NCBI GenBank assembly: GCA_965223045.1
Contig: CBDCVN010000013.1
Span: forward strand, 2,914,001 to 2,978,000
Direction of reading: 5' to 3'
Source: CBDCVN01 sp965223045
GTDB lineage: Bacteria; Deinococcota; Deinococci; Deinococcales; Trueperaceae
DNA: 64,000 bases
Position numbers and translations under genes: made by a program. Shown here piece after piece: positions 7,774-17,080 of the stretch (position 1 is the stretch's first letter; the number at the start of each line of letters is the position of its first letter). The notes under the pieces are model-generated. The model did no database searches and was not told the DNA's origin. It saw only the letters and a program-made list of their open reading frames with translations.

Positions 7774-9003
7774 TCAGAATGTGTATTCTGATGGTTCTAA
7801 AGTCACAGTAAAAAGCTTGTCAAAGGGCTTAGTTGCTAAAATCTCCAAACCATTTTCCAGCTTAGCTGCCATAACCTTATTAATGACCTCTTGCACAGAA
7901 GCATAGCTATGATTGTACTGATGATGAGTACCTAATGGCATAAGTCGTCCAAAAGAAGTTTCGCCACGCAGGGTTGCGGTAGTAGCAAATTTACGTTGTT
8001 CCCGTTGCCACTCATTTTGCTCTAGGCCTTTTTCTTGCACCTCTAAAAGTATATCTTTAAATATTCCAACAACCTTTTGAGCTTGTTTTAAATCTGTAGA
8101 TAGGTAACCTAGAAAAGTTCCTAGACCATCAGCACCATCATGCCAAAAACTAGCACTATCAACTACACCTTTATCTACTAATGCCCAATAAAGGCGACTA
8201 CCTACGCTACCTCCTATACAACTTGCCAAAATAGTAGCAGCATAACGCTCTTCACTTTGAGCGCTAAATCCCGGAGCATAAATAGCAGCATGAAAACGCT
8301 TCACTTTTTCATCGGATATCTGATGATGGCCTTGTGTAGGAATTAGTTTGGGATGACTGCGTTTGGCAGATTTAGGTTGCCAGCTCTGGTTTAGCTTACT
8401 TATTTGAGAAACAACTTCCGCCCAGTCATAATTGCCTGCTAGGCACAAGCAAAGATTATCAGGAGTGTAACGGCTTTCAAAGTAATCAAGCATTTGCTTA
8501 CGACTAAGGTTACTAATAGATTCGTTAGTGCCAAGGATAGAGTTTCCCAAAGGATGACCGTTATAGTAATGCTGATTGCCTTTATCAAAGATCTTTACAT
8601 TGGGGCGATCTTCATACATAGCAATTTCTTCTAAGATGACATTCTTTTCAACATCAAAGTCTTCTTGCCTCAGAGCAGGTCTCATCATATCAGTTAGTAA
8701 ATCTAATAGTTTTCCAGATCGCTCGGGCAAAACTGCTCCATAGTAGACAGTGCGCTCTTCACTAGTAAAAGCATTATAGTTCGCTCCTAGCTCATCAAAT
8801 TCACGATTTATATCTTCAGCGCTGCGTTTAGGAGTACCTTTGAACATCATGTGCTCTAAAAAGTGTGAAACACCCGATACTTCTGGGCTTTCGTCACGAG
8901 CACCAGTTGTAACAAAATAACCTGCTGCAAAGGATTGTGCTTTTGGGTTATGTTCGCCAATAATAGTAAGTTTATTATCTAAAGTAGTTTTATGAAATTC
9001 CAT
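7774..9003 (-). CDS. M16 family zinc metallopeptidase, catalytic subunit
   Basis: The 409-residue protein resembles processing-peptidase/PqqL-type M16B enzymes. The inverted zinc motif HxxEH is present as SHFLEHMMFKG (His near residue 46), with the downstream Glu ligand region ILEEIAMYEDRPNV. The C-terminal half has the usual second M16 fold (RFHAAIYAPGFSAQSEERYA, GGSVGSRLYWALVDKG). It is the second gene of an operon: the upstream gene ends exactly where this one starts (TAA followed directly by ATG). Paired M16 genes, one active and one not, commonly form heterodimers that degrade peptides or trim secreted proteins; no signal peptide is seen here. Confidence 0.9.
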   Translation of the reverse strand: MEFHKTTLDNKLTIIGEHNPKAQSFAAGYFVTTGARDESPEVSGVSHFLEHMMFKGTPKRSAEDINREFDELGANYNAFTSEERTVYYGAVLPERSGKLLDLLTDMMRPALRQEDFDVEKNVILEEIAMYEDRPNVKIFDKGNQHYYNGHPLGNSILGTNESISNLSRKQMLDYFESRYTPDNLCLCLAGNYDWAEVVSQISKLNQSWQPKSAKRSHPKLIPTQGHHQISDEKVKRFHAAIYAPGFSAQSEERYAATILASCIGGSVGSRLYWALVDKGVVDSASFWHDGADGLGTFLGYLSTDLKQAQKVVGIFKDILLEVQEKGLEQNEWQREQRKFATTATLRGETSFGRLMPLGTHHQYNHSYASVQEVINKVMAAKLENGLEILATKPFDKLFTVTLEPSEYTF

Positions 9004-10248
9004 TTAAGCTACCTTTTTCAATTCTTTAGGTCCCAAGGTCATAACTGTAAAATCAGGCTTTGGCTTAGCATGAAGAAAATCATTAATATCCGTTAAAGTC
9101 TTGTTTTCAATTTCAGCTTTAACAGCGTCTAATGAACGGGGTTTGCCTCTTAAAAAAGTGTCTCGAGCTAAGCTATTTGCCCTAGCAGCACTTGATTCGC
9201 CTTGCATTATGAGACTAGAAAGAATGCCTGTTCTTGCACGATCAAGCTCATCCAGAGTAACCCCTTTATAAATACCTTCAAGCTCTGCTAGCAATACCTG
9301 CAAAGTCTCTTCAGCTCGTTCAGGTGTGGTACCTGCATAAGCTAGGGTATAGCCAAAATCTTTTAGAGTATAATTACTAGCAAACACACTATAAACTAAG
9401 CCCCTTTTTTCACGTACTTCTTTAAAAAGCCTTGAACTCATTCCACCGCTCAAAACCTCTATAGCCAAGGTATTTTCATACCAGTAATCTGAATTAGGGC
9501 TTTCTGCTTTAAAGGCTACACCTATTTGTGTTTGAGCATTATCAGATTGAATATGCTCTATTTTATTTTCAGATAAATTTACCTCTGGGGATTCTAGTTC
9601 TTCACCTTGCCAACTTCCAAAATGCTGCTCAATATCTAGCAAGATTTCTTCAGTTTTAATGCCTCCTGCAAGACTTAAAATTGTGCCTCTAGGAGATACT
9701 CTATTGCTATAGTCTGTCCGCACACTCTCAGCAGTTAAGGCCTTAAGCCCTTGCTCAGTACCATAACTGCTTCTTCTATGTGGAGAAGAAAAATAATTTC
9801 TAGTTAGAGCTATAAACATACGTCGAGCAGGTTCATCATCAAGAGAAGCCAATTCCTGTAACGCTACTGTACGTGCAGATTCAAACTCTTTTTCTATAAG
9901 AGTAGGGCACTGCACAATATCAGCATAGAGTTCTAAGGCTTGTGGTAAAACATCAGCTAACATAGAAGCTTGAAAAGTAGCTGTTTCTTTACCCGAGCTT
10001 CCACCCTGACGAATGCCGAGGTCGTTTATTGCATCAGTCAATTCTCTTGAAGAACGATTTCCAGCACCTCTATCTAGCCACTCATGCAAAACTATTGAAC
10101 TACCTTCTAAGCCTTCAGGATCACCTATAGTGCCTATAGGCAAGCTTAAGTTAAAACTTACTGAGGGTAACCAAGGCATTTCTTCTACAACAACTTTCAT
10201 GCCATTATTTAAAGTAATTAGGCTAATGTCATCAATTTTCTCAATCAT
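9004..10248 (-). CDS. M16 family peptidase-like protein, probable non-catalytic partner
   Basis: The protein has 414 residues with the same two-domain M16 layout. Where the active partner has HFLEH, this protein reads VLHEWLDRG, so the zinc site is not intact (the second His and the Glu are displaced). The C-terminal half keeps the conserved GGMSSRLFKEVREKRGLVYS segment that helps bind substrate in the partner subunit. Immediately adjacent to the catalytic gene with no gap, it should be translated with it and probably forms a heterodimer. No clear ribosome binding site lies before ATG 10246-10248. Confidence 0.88.
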   Translation of the reverse strand: MIEKIDDISLITLNNGMKVVVEEMPWLPSVSFNLSLPIGTIGDPEGLEGSSIVLHEWLDRGAGNRSSRELTDAINDLGIRQGGSSGKETATFQASMLADVLPQALELYADIVQCPTLIEKEFESARTVALQELASLDDEPARRMFIALTRNYFSSPHRRSSYGTEQGLKALTAESVRTDYSNRVSPRGTILSLAGGIKTEEILLDIEQHFGSWQGEELESPEVNLSENKIEHIQSDNAQTQIGVAFKAESPNSDYWYENTLAIEVLSGGMSSRLFKEVREKRGLVYSVFASNYTLKDFGYTLAYAGTTPERAEETLQVLLAELEGIYKGVTLDELDRARTGILSSLIMQGESSAARANSLARDTFLRGKPRSLDAVKAEIENKTLTDINDFLHAKPKPDFTVMTLGPKELKKVA

Positions 10249-10447
10249 CTATATTAAGGTATAGCATAATCTGGGATGCTCGAGCATTTGCTAAGTTATA
10301 GTGTCAGGAAGATTTTTCTCAAAGCAAAAATGAATTACTAAAAGGTATGTGCTATACTAAGTGACATAGTAGCGAACACACCTAACGGCGTTAATGTATG
10401 GGGAATTTTTCGCGGCACTTAAAAATTCTGAAAGAGAGGGTTTTAGG

Positions 10448-11398
10448 ATGAACAAATACCAGCCTCGTAATATCGACCAAGCCAAAACTTATGATGATGA
10501 TTTAGGCCCATTAAAGCTACTACCAGGAAAATGGAAAAGCCTACCTGAGCAAGGGTGGAACATGATTGCATTACCTTTTGCTGCAGGAGAATTTAATTAT
10601 CGTGTAATGGTCAATGCATTTAAGGAAGAACTAGCATTTTCAATAGTGGATAAGGCAATACCAAATCGAGGTCTTGGATATAATGATTGTGGTGCAGTCA
10701 CATCGGAAGCAGATCAGTTTCTTAGCTCGCTTAATTATGAACAAACAATTGAACAAACTGATAGTGCTGATTTTCCTGAGAGTGGTTTGGTAGGAACTTC
10801 TGGGCTTACAATTCACCATGAGCCCGGCCTTTGGTTGCATATGTCAAATGAAACCACAGATGGCTTTGATATTGCGCGCTTAGCACTAATCCCTCATGGC
10901 AATTCTGTGCTGGCTTTAGGTAAAAGTACTAAAGATTTAGGATCACCTAACATTTCGATGTTTAAGATTAGAGGCTTACCTATGGGTGCAGAGCTGGCAG
11001 ACCTCGATATAAACCCTTATTTAGAACCCTATAAACACTTCCATGACAACCCATTTAAAGGTGTGTTTGATCCAACCCAACCAACAGCCCTGCTATCAAA
11101 AGCCAATGAATCTGTAACCGTGGTAAGAACAACTACTCTCGAGGTTGATACAGAAAACAAAACGGGTGGCATCAAAAACATACCCTTTATTACTAAACAA
11201 GCAAATGCTGATGCTATGAAATCAACCTTCTGGATTCAGGAGCTTGCCAAAAAAGATAAGCACGGCAAGCCAAAGCTGCGCTTGCAATATGCACAGGTAG
11301 TCATATTAGAATTCTTCCCCCGTCCTGATAGGCTACCCGGACTTGCCAAATGGCCCCATGTGAGCATTAACACCTTAGAAAAGGTTGACGATGATTAA
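10448..11398 (+). CDS. Heme-binding-protein-like beta-barrel protein
   Basis: I chose ATG 10448 (AGAGAGGG at 10432-10439) over an in-frame ATG at 10394; the protein is then 316 residues. The opening LGPLKLLPGKWKSLPEQGWN, the central AIPNRGLGYND, HHEPGLWLHM and ARLALIPHGNSVLALG match, from memory, a family labelled heme-binding protein in many bacteria, distantly related to FABP/nitrobindin barrels. The heme role is family labelling, not evident from a specific residue here. It overlaps the PspC gene by eight bases, so the two are probably co-translated. TATACT at 10353 is a likely -10 box. Confidence 0.6.
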   Translation: MNKYQPRNIDQAKTYDDDLGPLKLLPGKWKSLPEQGWNMIALPFAAGEFNYRVMVNAFKEELAFSIVDKAIPNRGLGYNDCGAVTSEADQFLSSLNYEQTIEQTDSADFPESGLVGTSGLTIHHEPGLWLHMSNETTDGFDIARLALIPHGNSVLALGKSTKDLGSPNISMFKIRGLPMGAELADLDINPYLEPYKHFHDNPFKGVFDPTQPTALLSKANESVTVVRTTTLEVDTENKTGGIKNIPFITKQANADAMKSTFWIQELAKKDKHGKPKLRLQYAQVVILEFFPRPDRLPGLAKWPHVSINTLEKVDDD

Positions 11399-11627
11399 AA
11401 ATCCCTTACCTCATAAGCAACGTCGTGCACGCTACCCAAACATTAACAAGCAACTAAAAAGAGATAGTAGCAATTACCTTTTAGCAGGGGTGCTTAGTGG
11501 CATTGCAAACTATATAGACGCAAACCCATTTTGGGTACGCTTTGTCTTTTTGCTTATTTTATTAGCTAGCATAGGCATAGCAGCCATAGCTTACGCGCTA
11601 CTATGGCTGCTGCTACCGGCATCATAA
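11391..11627 (+). CDS. PspC-domain membrane protein
   Basis: ATG 11391 overlaps the end of the upstream gene (ATGATTAA). The 78-residue product has a basic N-terminus followed by the PspC signature: RDSSNYLLAGVLSGIANYID, then WVRFVFLLILLASIGIAAIA and ending YALLWLLLPAS. PspC proteins are inner-membrane stress-response components; here it stands without pspA or pspB, as is common outside enterobacteria. A TTG six bases upstream is possible but less likely. Confidence 0.85.
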   Translation: MIKNPLPHKQRRARYPNINKQLKRDSSNYLLAGVLSGIANYIDANPFWVRFVFLLILLASIGIAAIAYALLWLLLPAS

Positions 11628-11647
11628 TCATAGCAAATTAAAGTTAG

Positions 11648-12844
11648 TTAAACTACAAGCCTTATAGGTTCGCTAAGAAGTTCAGTAACACGTTCTAAAA
11701 AGGCAAGACTTTGATCTGGTAAAACATTACCAGATAGTGACAAGGTGCTATTTCCTTCAGAAGAAATGCTACCCAACGATAGAACAGGTACATCCTCTTT
11801 GCTAAGCATCACTTCATCAAGTTTATTATCTGATAAGTCAGCTACTAACAGTGAAGCATTAGAAACATCAACCTCACTTTGTTTAGCTTCATTCAGAATG
11901 TTTATCACTGCTTCAATATCTTTGTTAAGAGGACTCTGCATAGAATGTAGGCTAAATTTTTGACCAGCTACATTCATAAGCACAAGGTCACTTCCTGTAC
12001 CTAAAGGATGACTTTCTAAGGCTTTAGCAACAGCCTTTGTTAAAAATACTGTTAGACTGAGCCCTGCAATATTTAACTCTTTGGCTATACTTTCTTGTGC
12101 TGCTAGTAAATCTCCCACCTGTATATGGCGGCGTAATACTTTACCTTGCAACAACACAGGCAGATCAGTAATAGGTGGTGGGGTTGCACTTACTACGGGA
12201 GGTGCATATTGAGTAGTGAGTCCTATACTTTCATCTGCAGCCTCGAGCACATCACCAAAACCACTTGATATCTCCTCACTAATCATATCATCAACAACAG
12301 CCTCTACTGGAGTTTCAACTACATCAGTGCTCTCAGCGCTAACATCAAATAATCCTGATTCATCATCTAAGGTTTTAAATAAGTCATCATCAACATTAGT
12401 AGTAGAAGCTTCATCTGCACCAGCTAATAAACTACTTCCATCATCAAGTTCATCATCAAATAAGAAAATGTCTTCATCAATATCAGAAGGTTGACTTGCT
12501 TGTGCTTGTACAGTTTCCCCACTAGTGAGTGGTTCTTCATCTTCAAAAGTAAAGCCCTCATCTAAGAGAATATCATCACTGCCAGATTCATCTGAACCAC
12601 CTGCAGTAACTTGTTCTGTTGAAAAATCTGCCATATCTTCTTCTGGCCAAGCTTCCATACCTTCTGGGACAGGTTCTGCAGTAGGATTAGTAGCTTCTTC
12701 ACCACTCATAACTCGAGCCAAATACTCAAGAACATCACGTTCAACAACTTTGCCACCATCCCCACTACCCTTGAGTCCACGCCAGTTTACATTGTTCTCT
12801 TCAGCTAACCTTTTAGCAAGTGGAGAAATTCCAGATTCACTCAC
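11648..12844 (-). CDS. E3-binding-domain protein with degenerate acyltransferase-like C-terminus
   Basis: The protein has 398 residues. Residues 4-42 form a peripheral subunit-binding (E3-binding) domain: ISPLAKRLAEENNVNWRGLK then GSGDGGKVVERDVLEYLAR. Residues about 45-225 are a very acidic, Asp/Glu/Ser-rich linker. Residues 230-398 follow the fold pattern of a 2-oxoacid dehydrogenase E2 catalytic domain (LSLTVFLTKAVAKALESHP). There is no lipoyl domain, and the HxxxDG active site is absent: the corresponding end reads NVLPDQSLAFLERVTELLSE. It therefore probably binds a partner rather than transferring acyl groups. No dehydrogenase genes are adjacent. Confidence 0.7.
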   Translation of the reverse strand: MSESGISPLAKRLAEENNVNWRGLKGSGDGGKVVERDVLEYLARVMSGEEATNPTAEPVPEGMEAWPEEDMADFSTEQVTAGGSDESGSDDILLDEGFTFEDEEPLTSGETVQAQASQPSDIDEDIFLFDDELDDGSSLLAGADEASTTNVDDDLFKTLDDESGLFDVSAESTDVVETPVEAVVDDMISEEISSGFGDVLEAADESIGLTTQYAPPVVSATPPPITDLPVLLQGKVLRRHIQVGDLLAAQESIAKELNIAGLSLTVFLTKAVAKALESHPLGTGSDLVLMNVAGQKFSLHSMQSPLNKDIEAVINILNEAKQSEVDVSNASLLVADLSDNKLDEVMLSKEDVPVLSLGSISSEGNSTLSLSGNVLPDQSLAFLERVTELLSEPIRLVV

Positions 12845-13019
12845 TTATATGCTCCTTAACTTTAACATTGTTCTGACTTTGGTGTCCTACCAAGAAACCA
12901 TTTTGCAGCTTTTAGGGATAAAAAGCTGACCCTTGCACCTAAATAATAAAAGTGCCATGTTTTAATTATTATCATACTTCAATTCTAGCACTGACATGAA
13001 AAACCACATACAAAAATTA

Positions 13020-14291
13020 TTACGCCCTAATTTGACCATTACCATCAACTATATATTTATAGGTCACCACTTCTGCTAGGCCCATTGGCCCTCTGGCATG
13101 TAGTTTTTGCGTACTTATACCAATCTCGGCTCCAAAGCCAAAGGCAAAACCATCAGTAAATCTAGTACTGGCATTAACAAACACTGCTGCAGCATCCACT
13201 TCTTCTTGAAAACGTTTAGCACTTCCTATACTTTGAGTCACTATGCTCTCACTATGCATAGTGCCATAGTGATTAATGTGATCTATTGCCTCAGTCAAAC
13301 TATCAACAACTTTAACTGCTAGTTTATAATCAAGGTACTCTGTTTGCCAATCTTCTTCTGTTGCAGTTTTCGCTTGGGGATAATATTGCTTAGTGTGCTC
13401 ACAAACCATCAAATCTACTTGTTCAGCTAAGATACTTAGAGTATTAGGAATAAATTCGGCTGCGATATTTTTGTGTACTAATAAGGTTTCAGCGCTGTTA
13501 CACACTCCCGGACGCTGAACTTTTGCATTGATTATAATGTTTCTGGCCTGCTCTAAATCGGCGCTGGCATCAACAAAAACATGACAGTTACCCACGCCTG
13601 TTTCTATAACAGGAACTTTAGCATTATCAACCACATGATTGATAAGGTTGGTACCTCCACGAGGAATTACTAGATCAACTTTGCCACGTGCTTCTAAAAG
13701 GGCTGTAACATATATCCTATCAGGAGAATCAATAAGTCCAATAGCATCTCTAGGTAAGTCTGCATCAACAATAGCTTCACGCATCACCTCAACTAAAATC
13801 CTGTTACTGTTCAGAGCATTAGCTGAACCACGCAAAATGGCACTACTACCTGCCTTTAAAGCCAGTGCTGCAGCATCTACAGTAACATTAGGGCGTGATT
13901 CATAAATCATGCCAATGACACCAAAAGGTACAGTTATCTTCTTAACCTCTAAACCATTTTCTAAGCGCCATCCTGAAAGGACTCTGTTTATAGGATCAGG
14001 TAAACTAGCAATTTGCTCGAGTGAAGCAGCAATATCTTCAAGGCGAGCTTCTGTTAAGGTAAGACGATCAATAAGCGATTTGATTGTGCCCTTATTTCTT
14101 TCGCTAGCAACATCTAAAGCATTCTTAGAAAGAATTCTATTGCTGTGCTTACGTATAGCTGCTGCAATACTACATAGAGCAGAATTGCGATCAGCTCTGA
14201 TGAGTTTGCGACTAGCCTCTCTAGATTTCTTAAAGAGTTCATCAAGGTTTATCTCTAAATCTGTGGCCACCATATGAATATACTTTAACAT
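13020..14291 (-). CDS. proA: Gamma-glutamyl phosphate reductase (glutamate-5-semialdehyde dehydrogenase)
   Basis: ProA reduces gamma-glutamyl phosphate to glutamate-5-semialdehyde with NADPH, the second step of proline synthesis in the cytoplasm. The 423 residues match the usual length. Visible signatures are VIGMIYESRPNVTVDAAALA, the nucleotide-binding LVIPRGGTNLI, the catalytic Cys in QRPGVCNSAETLL (about residue 263) and the C-terminal FGAEIGISTQKLHARGPMGL. The start could be ATG 14289-14291 or, six residues in, MVATDLEINLDEL; the second would leave the 26-bp palindrome wholly upstream. proB is not adjacent. Confidence 0.95.
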   Translation of the reverse strand: MLKYIHMVATDLEINLDELFKKSREASRKLIRADRNSALCSIAAAIRKHSNRILSKNALDVASERNKGTIKSLIDRLTLTEARLEDIAASLEQIASLPDPINRVLSGWRLENGLEVKKITVPFGVIGMIYESRPNVTVDAAALALKAGSSAILRGSANALNSNRILVEVMREAIVDADLPRDAIGLIDSPDRIYVTALLEARGKVDLVIPRGGTNLINHVVDNAKVPVIETGVGNCHVFVDASADLEQARNIIINAKVQRPGVCNSAETLLVHKNIAAEFIPNTLSILAEQVDLMVCEHTKQYYPQAKTATEEDWQTEYLDYKLAVKVVDSLTEAIDHINHYGTMHSESIVTQSIGSAKRFQEEVDAAAVFVNASTRFTDGFAFGFGAEIGISTQKLHARGPMGLAEVVTYKYIVDGNGQIRA

Positions 14292-14311
14292 AGTGACTAG
14301 TCACTATGTTA
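14286..14311. promoter_or_regulatory. 26-bp perfect palindrome between proA and the GTPase operon
   Basis: Bases 14286-14311 form an exact palindrome centred on ACTAGT (half-site TAACATAGTGACT). It overlaps the first proA start and lies in the divergent intergenic region before the gene at 14415. A perfect dyad of this length without a T-run fits an operator for a dimeric regulator better than a terminator. Confidence 0.55.
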
Positions 14312-14414
14312 GCTTTAAGGTTTTAAAGTAAACTATTAATCTATCAAGAAGGTTTTATTAGTTGGCTTCTTGTAATTTATGAGTATATTTAGAATGCTCT
14401 ATGAGGAGAAAAGG

Positions 14415-15323
14415 ATGAATTTGAACAAGGAGGAACGCCTCAAAGAAGTACGCAATATTCTCATTGGCTCGCAAATTAGTGGTTTAGATAAAAGGATAAA
14501 GTACCTTGAAACTGCTGAAAGTGGGGCTTTAGAAAATCAGCTTAAAAGCTATATAAATAATACTAAGGACTTTATTAAAGAGGAGCTTGGTTTGCTCAAG
14601 CAAAGTTTCGAACATGAACAAAATAACTATAGTGAAAAAATCAATTTACTCGCTCAGCATTTTGAATCCGAGCAAATTAAACATAAAGAAGCTCACCAAC
14701 AAGTGCAAGATAATGTTAAAGAGCTAAATTATAAATTTAGTGAGTTAGAAAGTAAGCTAGGGAAGAATCAAGGTTTATCAGAGAGTTCGTTTAATGATTT
14801 AGAAGAGGTTAATTCAAGACTTAACTCCTTAAGGCAAGACTTAAACTATCAGGATATAGAGCATAAAAATGCTTATGAGCACTTAACTAAAAGTTTGCAA
14901 GAATTTAGTAGGGGGTGGATTGGCAAGCTAACGAAACTCGAGCAAGAAATGCTTAAGCGTAATCAAGCTTTACAAGAACAGTTACTAACTTCTTCTAGCC
15001 AATTATCCAATGATTTACAAAAGCTTAAAGAAACTTTTGAAGAAAGTAACCTAAAACCCCAGCTACTCACACAACTTAATCAGGTCGCCCATGAAATAAA
15101 GAGCCTCGAGCACAAAGCACTGCAACGTGAAAAAAATTTAGAAATAGAATTACTTAGTTATATAAAAAAACTTTCCAATGAGCTTAGATATTATCGCGAA
15201 GATTTAGATAAGAAATTAGCAAGCCGATACTCACCTAATTTTTTATTAAAGCGTTTATGGCTGTGGCCTTGGTCAATAATTCTTAGAATATGGCGATTGT
15301 TAAATGGCAGAAAAAGAAAATAA
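14415..15323 (+). CDS. Coiled-coil protein with C-terminal membrane-proximal segment
   Basis: ATG 14415 (ribosome binding site GAGGAGAAAAGG just before) gives 302 residues; an in-frame ATG at 14379 has no such site. Nearly the whole chain, about residues 10-270, is heptad-rich coiled coil (KTLKQSFEHEQ-like repeats, many Glu, Lys, Gln and Leu). The end (LLKRLWLWPWSIILRIWRLL) is a basic/aromatic hydrophobic segment that could sit on or in the membrane. The gene overlaps the OmpA-domain gene by 20 bases, and that gene is 4 bases from a small GTPase gene. The trio looks like a dedicated operon in which the coiled coil may act as scaffold. Confidence 0.7.
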   Translation: MNLNKEERLKEVRNILIGSQISGLDKRIKYLETAESGALENQLKSYINNTKDFIKEELGLLKQSFEHEQNNYSEKINLLAQHFESEQIKHKEAHQQVQDNVKELNYKFSELESKLGKNQGLSESSFNDLEEVNSRLNSLRQDLNYQDIEHKNAYEHLTKSLQEFSRGWIGKLTKLEQEMLKRNQALQEQLLTSSSQLSNDLQKLKETFEESNLKPQLLTQLNQVAHEIKSLEHKALQREKNLEIELLSYIKKLSNELRYYREDLDKKLASRYSPNFLLKRLWLWPWSIILRIWRLLNGRKRK

Positions 15324-17076
15324 AACTCCTTATAAATCACAGCCTTATAGTGAGCAGTCACAACCTGAGGATGGTTTGCTTGCTAGGGCTTTGTATCAAA
15401 GTGACATAAACTCCGCAGAGTTTGATAAGCTAATTTCTCTTTTAACTAGTGAACAAAAAAAAGAAATAGAGAAACTTAGTGAGCAATTTAGTGATCCTGA
15501 ACTTTTCATTGAGCGAGTCAAAAATATTTTACCTGAAGCTATAGCAAGGCGTGGCAAGCAAGATAAGGTCCTGACACAACTTCTAACACCAACTGTTGAA
15601 GAGGTGCTTGAGTCATCTACTAAGCAAGATCCCGAGGCCTTAGCCATAAAGATGCTACCTACAATTCGCAGCAGTATTAAGCTTGTTGTACGTGAAACCT
15701 TTAATGACTTAATAACTAACCTAAATAGCACTCTTGACCATAGCCTGAATCTAAACTGGCGTTTAGAAGCGTGGCGTACAGGAAGACCCTTTAGTGAAGT
15801 AGTTCTTTCTAAAACCCTTGTGTACCGTGTTGAGCAAATTTTTCTTATCCACGCTGAAACAGGTATTTTGCTAAATCAGGCAATAATTGCTAGTGAACAA
15901 GCTCGTGACGGGGACATAATTTCCGGAATGCTTACTGCTATACAGGATTTTGTACGTGACTCTTTTAAAGTAGATAAAAGTGAAACTCTAAACAATTTCC
16001 AAGTAGGAGAATTATCAGTTTTAATAGAACAAGATGAAGCAGTTTTTATTGCAGCCGTTGTACGCGGCATTGTGCCTGCTGAATTAGATGATAACTTGCA
16101 ACGCACAGTTTCACTTTTACAGATGCGCTTTCGGCAAGAACTTAAAAGCTTTACAGGTGACACTGACCTTTTTGAAGATGCTGAAGGTGCCTTAAAAACT
16201 TGCTTGACCTCAAATTTTGTTAAGCCATCTGCTCGTCCTAATCCGATGTTGTGGGTAATGCTTACTTTTATAAGTATATTTTTATTAGTACTTGCTATTG
16301 GTGAGGCTATGCGTAGCTATAACTGGTCACAGGCTTTAAACACTCTTGAAAGTGAACCAGGGATTATAATCACCAAAGCCAAAAGAGCTTGGAATAGATA
16401 TCAACTGAAGGGCCTACTTGACCCTTTAGCCAAGGAGCCTAGTAAAATTTTGCAAACTCATGGCATTTCTCTAAAAGATGTTAAAACTTTTTGGGAACCT
16501 TACTATTCATTGGATGAGGCTATGATACTTAAACGTGCCCAAAAAGTCCTTATGCCACCTCATAGTGTGTCTTTATCCTTACAAGAGGGCACACTTAAAT
16601 TAGTAGGGAGTGCATCTGCTTCTTGGAAAGAATCTGCTTTAATAACAGTCAAAGAAATAATAGGAATTGAACAGGTTGATACTTTGAGGTTGTATACAAA
16701 AGTATTAGACTTTGATGCACTTGTTACAAGCTTAGAGGCAAAGCAGCTCTACTTTGAAAGCAATAGTGAAACTTTGTTGGCTGGGCAAGAAAGTATCTTT
16801 GAGTTAATTAAGCAAGATTTAGTTATTTTACATAGCCAAAGTTTACCTTTAGGATATAAGGTGAAAATACTTATTATTGGCTATAGTAATGATACCAACT
16901 GTAAATACAAAGCCCCTAAGCTTGCTGAAGCTAGGGCTCAAAATACGTTAGAGAACCTAACAGAAAGCCTACCTGATGAACTAAGCATGAGTACTTTAAC
17001 TCTAGAAACAGTACGAGGACCCAACCAAGAAAAACCACATGAGGTTGGCAAAGTATCGTTTAAGGTAGTGTTCTAG
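15304..17076 (+). CDS. OmpA-domain membrane protein of the GTPase operon
   Basis: The protein has 590 residues. Residues 1-305 are a soluble, mostly helical domain (LLARALYQSDINSAEFDKLI onward) without a recognised family. One transmembrane helix lies at about 315-332 (MLWVMLTFISIFLLVLAIGE). Residues about 420-465 resemble a BON-like alpha/beta unit (VSLSLQEGTLKLVGSASASW), and residues 480-590 an OmpA-like peptidoglycan-associating fold (LYFESNSETLLAGQESIFEL, SNDTNCKYKAPKLAEARAQN). The large cytoplasmic domain plus an envelope-side OmpA domain suggests a protein linking a cytoplasmic switch to the cell wall. It overlaps the upstream gene and is followed 4 bases later by the GTPase. Confidence 0.75.
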   Translation: MAEKENKTPYKSQPYSEQSQPEDGLLARALYQSDINSAEFDKLISLLTSEQKKEIEKLSEQFSDPELFIERVKNILPEAIARRGKQDKVLTQLLTPTVEEVLESSTKQDPEALAIKMLPTIRSSIKLVVRETFNDLITNLNSTLDHSLNLNWRLEAWRTGRPFSEVVLSKTLVYRVEQIFLIHAETGILLNQAIIASEQARDGDIISGMLTAIQDFVRDSFKVDKSETLNNFQVGELSVLIEQDEAVFIAAVVRGIVPAELDDNLQRTVSLLQMRFRQELKSFTGDTDLFEDAEGALKTCLTSNFVKPSARPNPMLWVMLTFISIFLLVLAIGEAMRSYNWSQALNTLESEPGIIITKAKRAWNRYQLKGLLDPLAKEPSKILQTHGISLKDVKTFWEPYYSLDEAMILKRAQKVLMPPHSVSLSLQEGTLKLVGSASASWKESALITVKEIIGIEQVDTLRLYTKVLDFDALVTSLEAKQLYFESNSETLLAGQESIFELIKQDLVILHSQSLPLGYKVKILIIGYSNDTNCKYKAPKLAEARAQNTLENLTESLPDELSMSTLTLETVRGPNQEKPHEVGKVSFKVVF

Positions 17077-17080
17077 CATT

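Noticed and set aside
12216..12929. Ser-rich open frames on the plus strand at 12.2-12.9 kb
   Set aside because: They are the antisense shadow of the acidic linker in the E3-binding-domain gene; Asp/Glu-rich coding DNA gives Ser-rich antisense frames.
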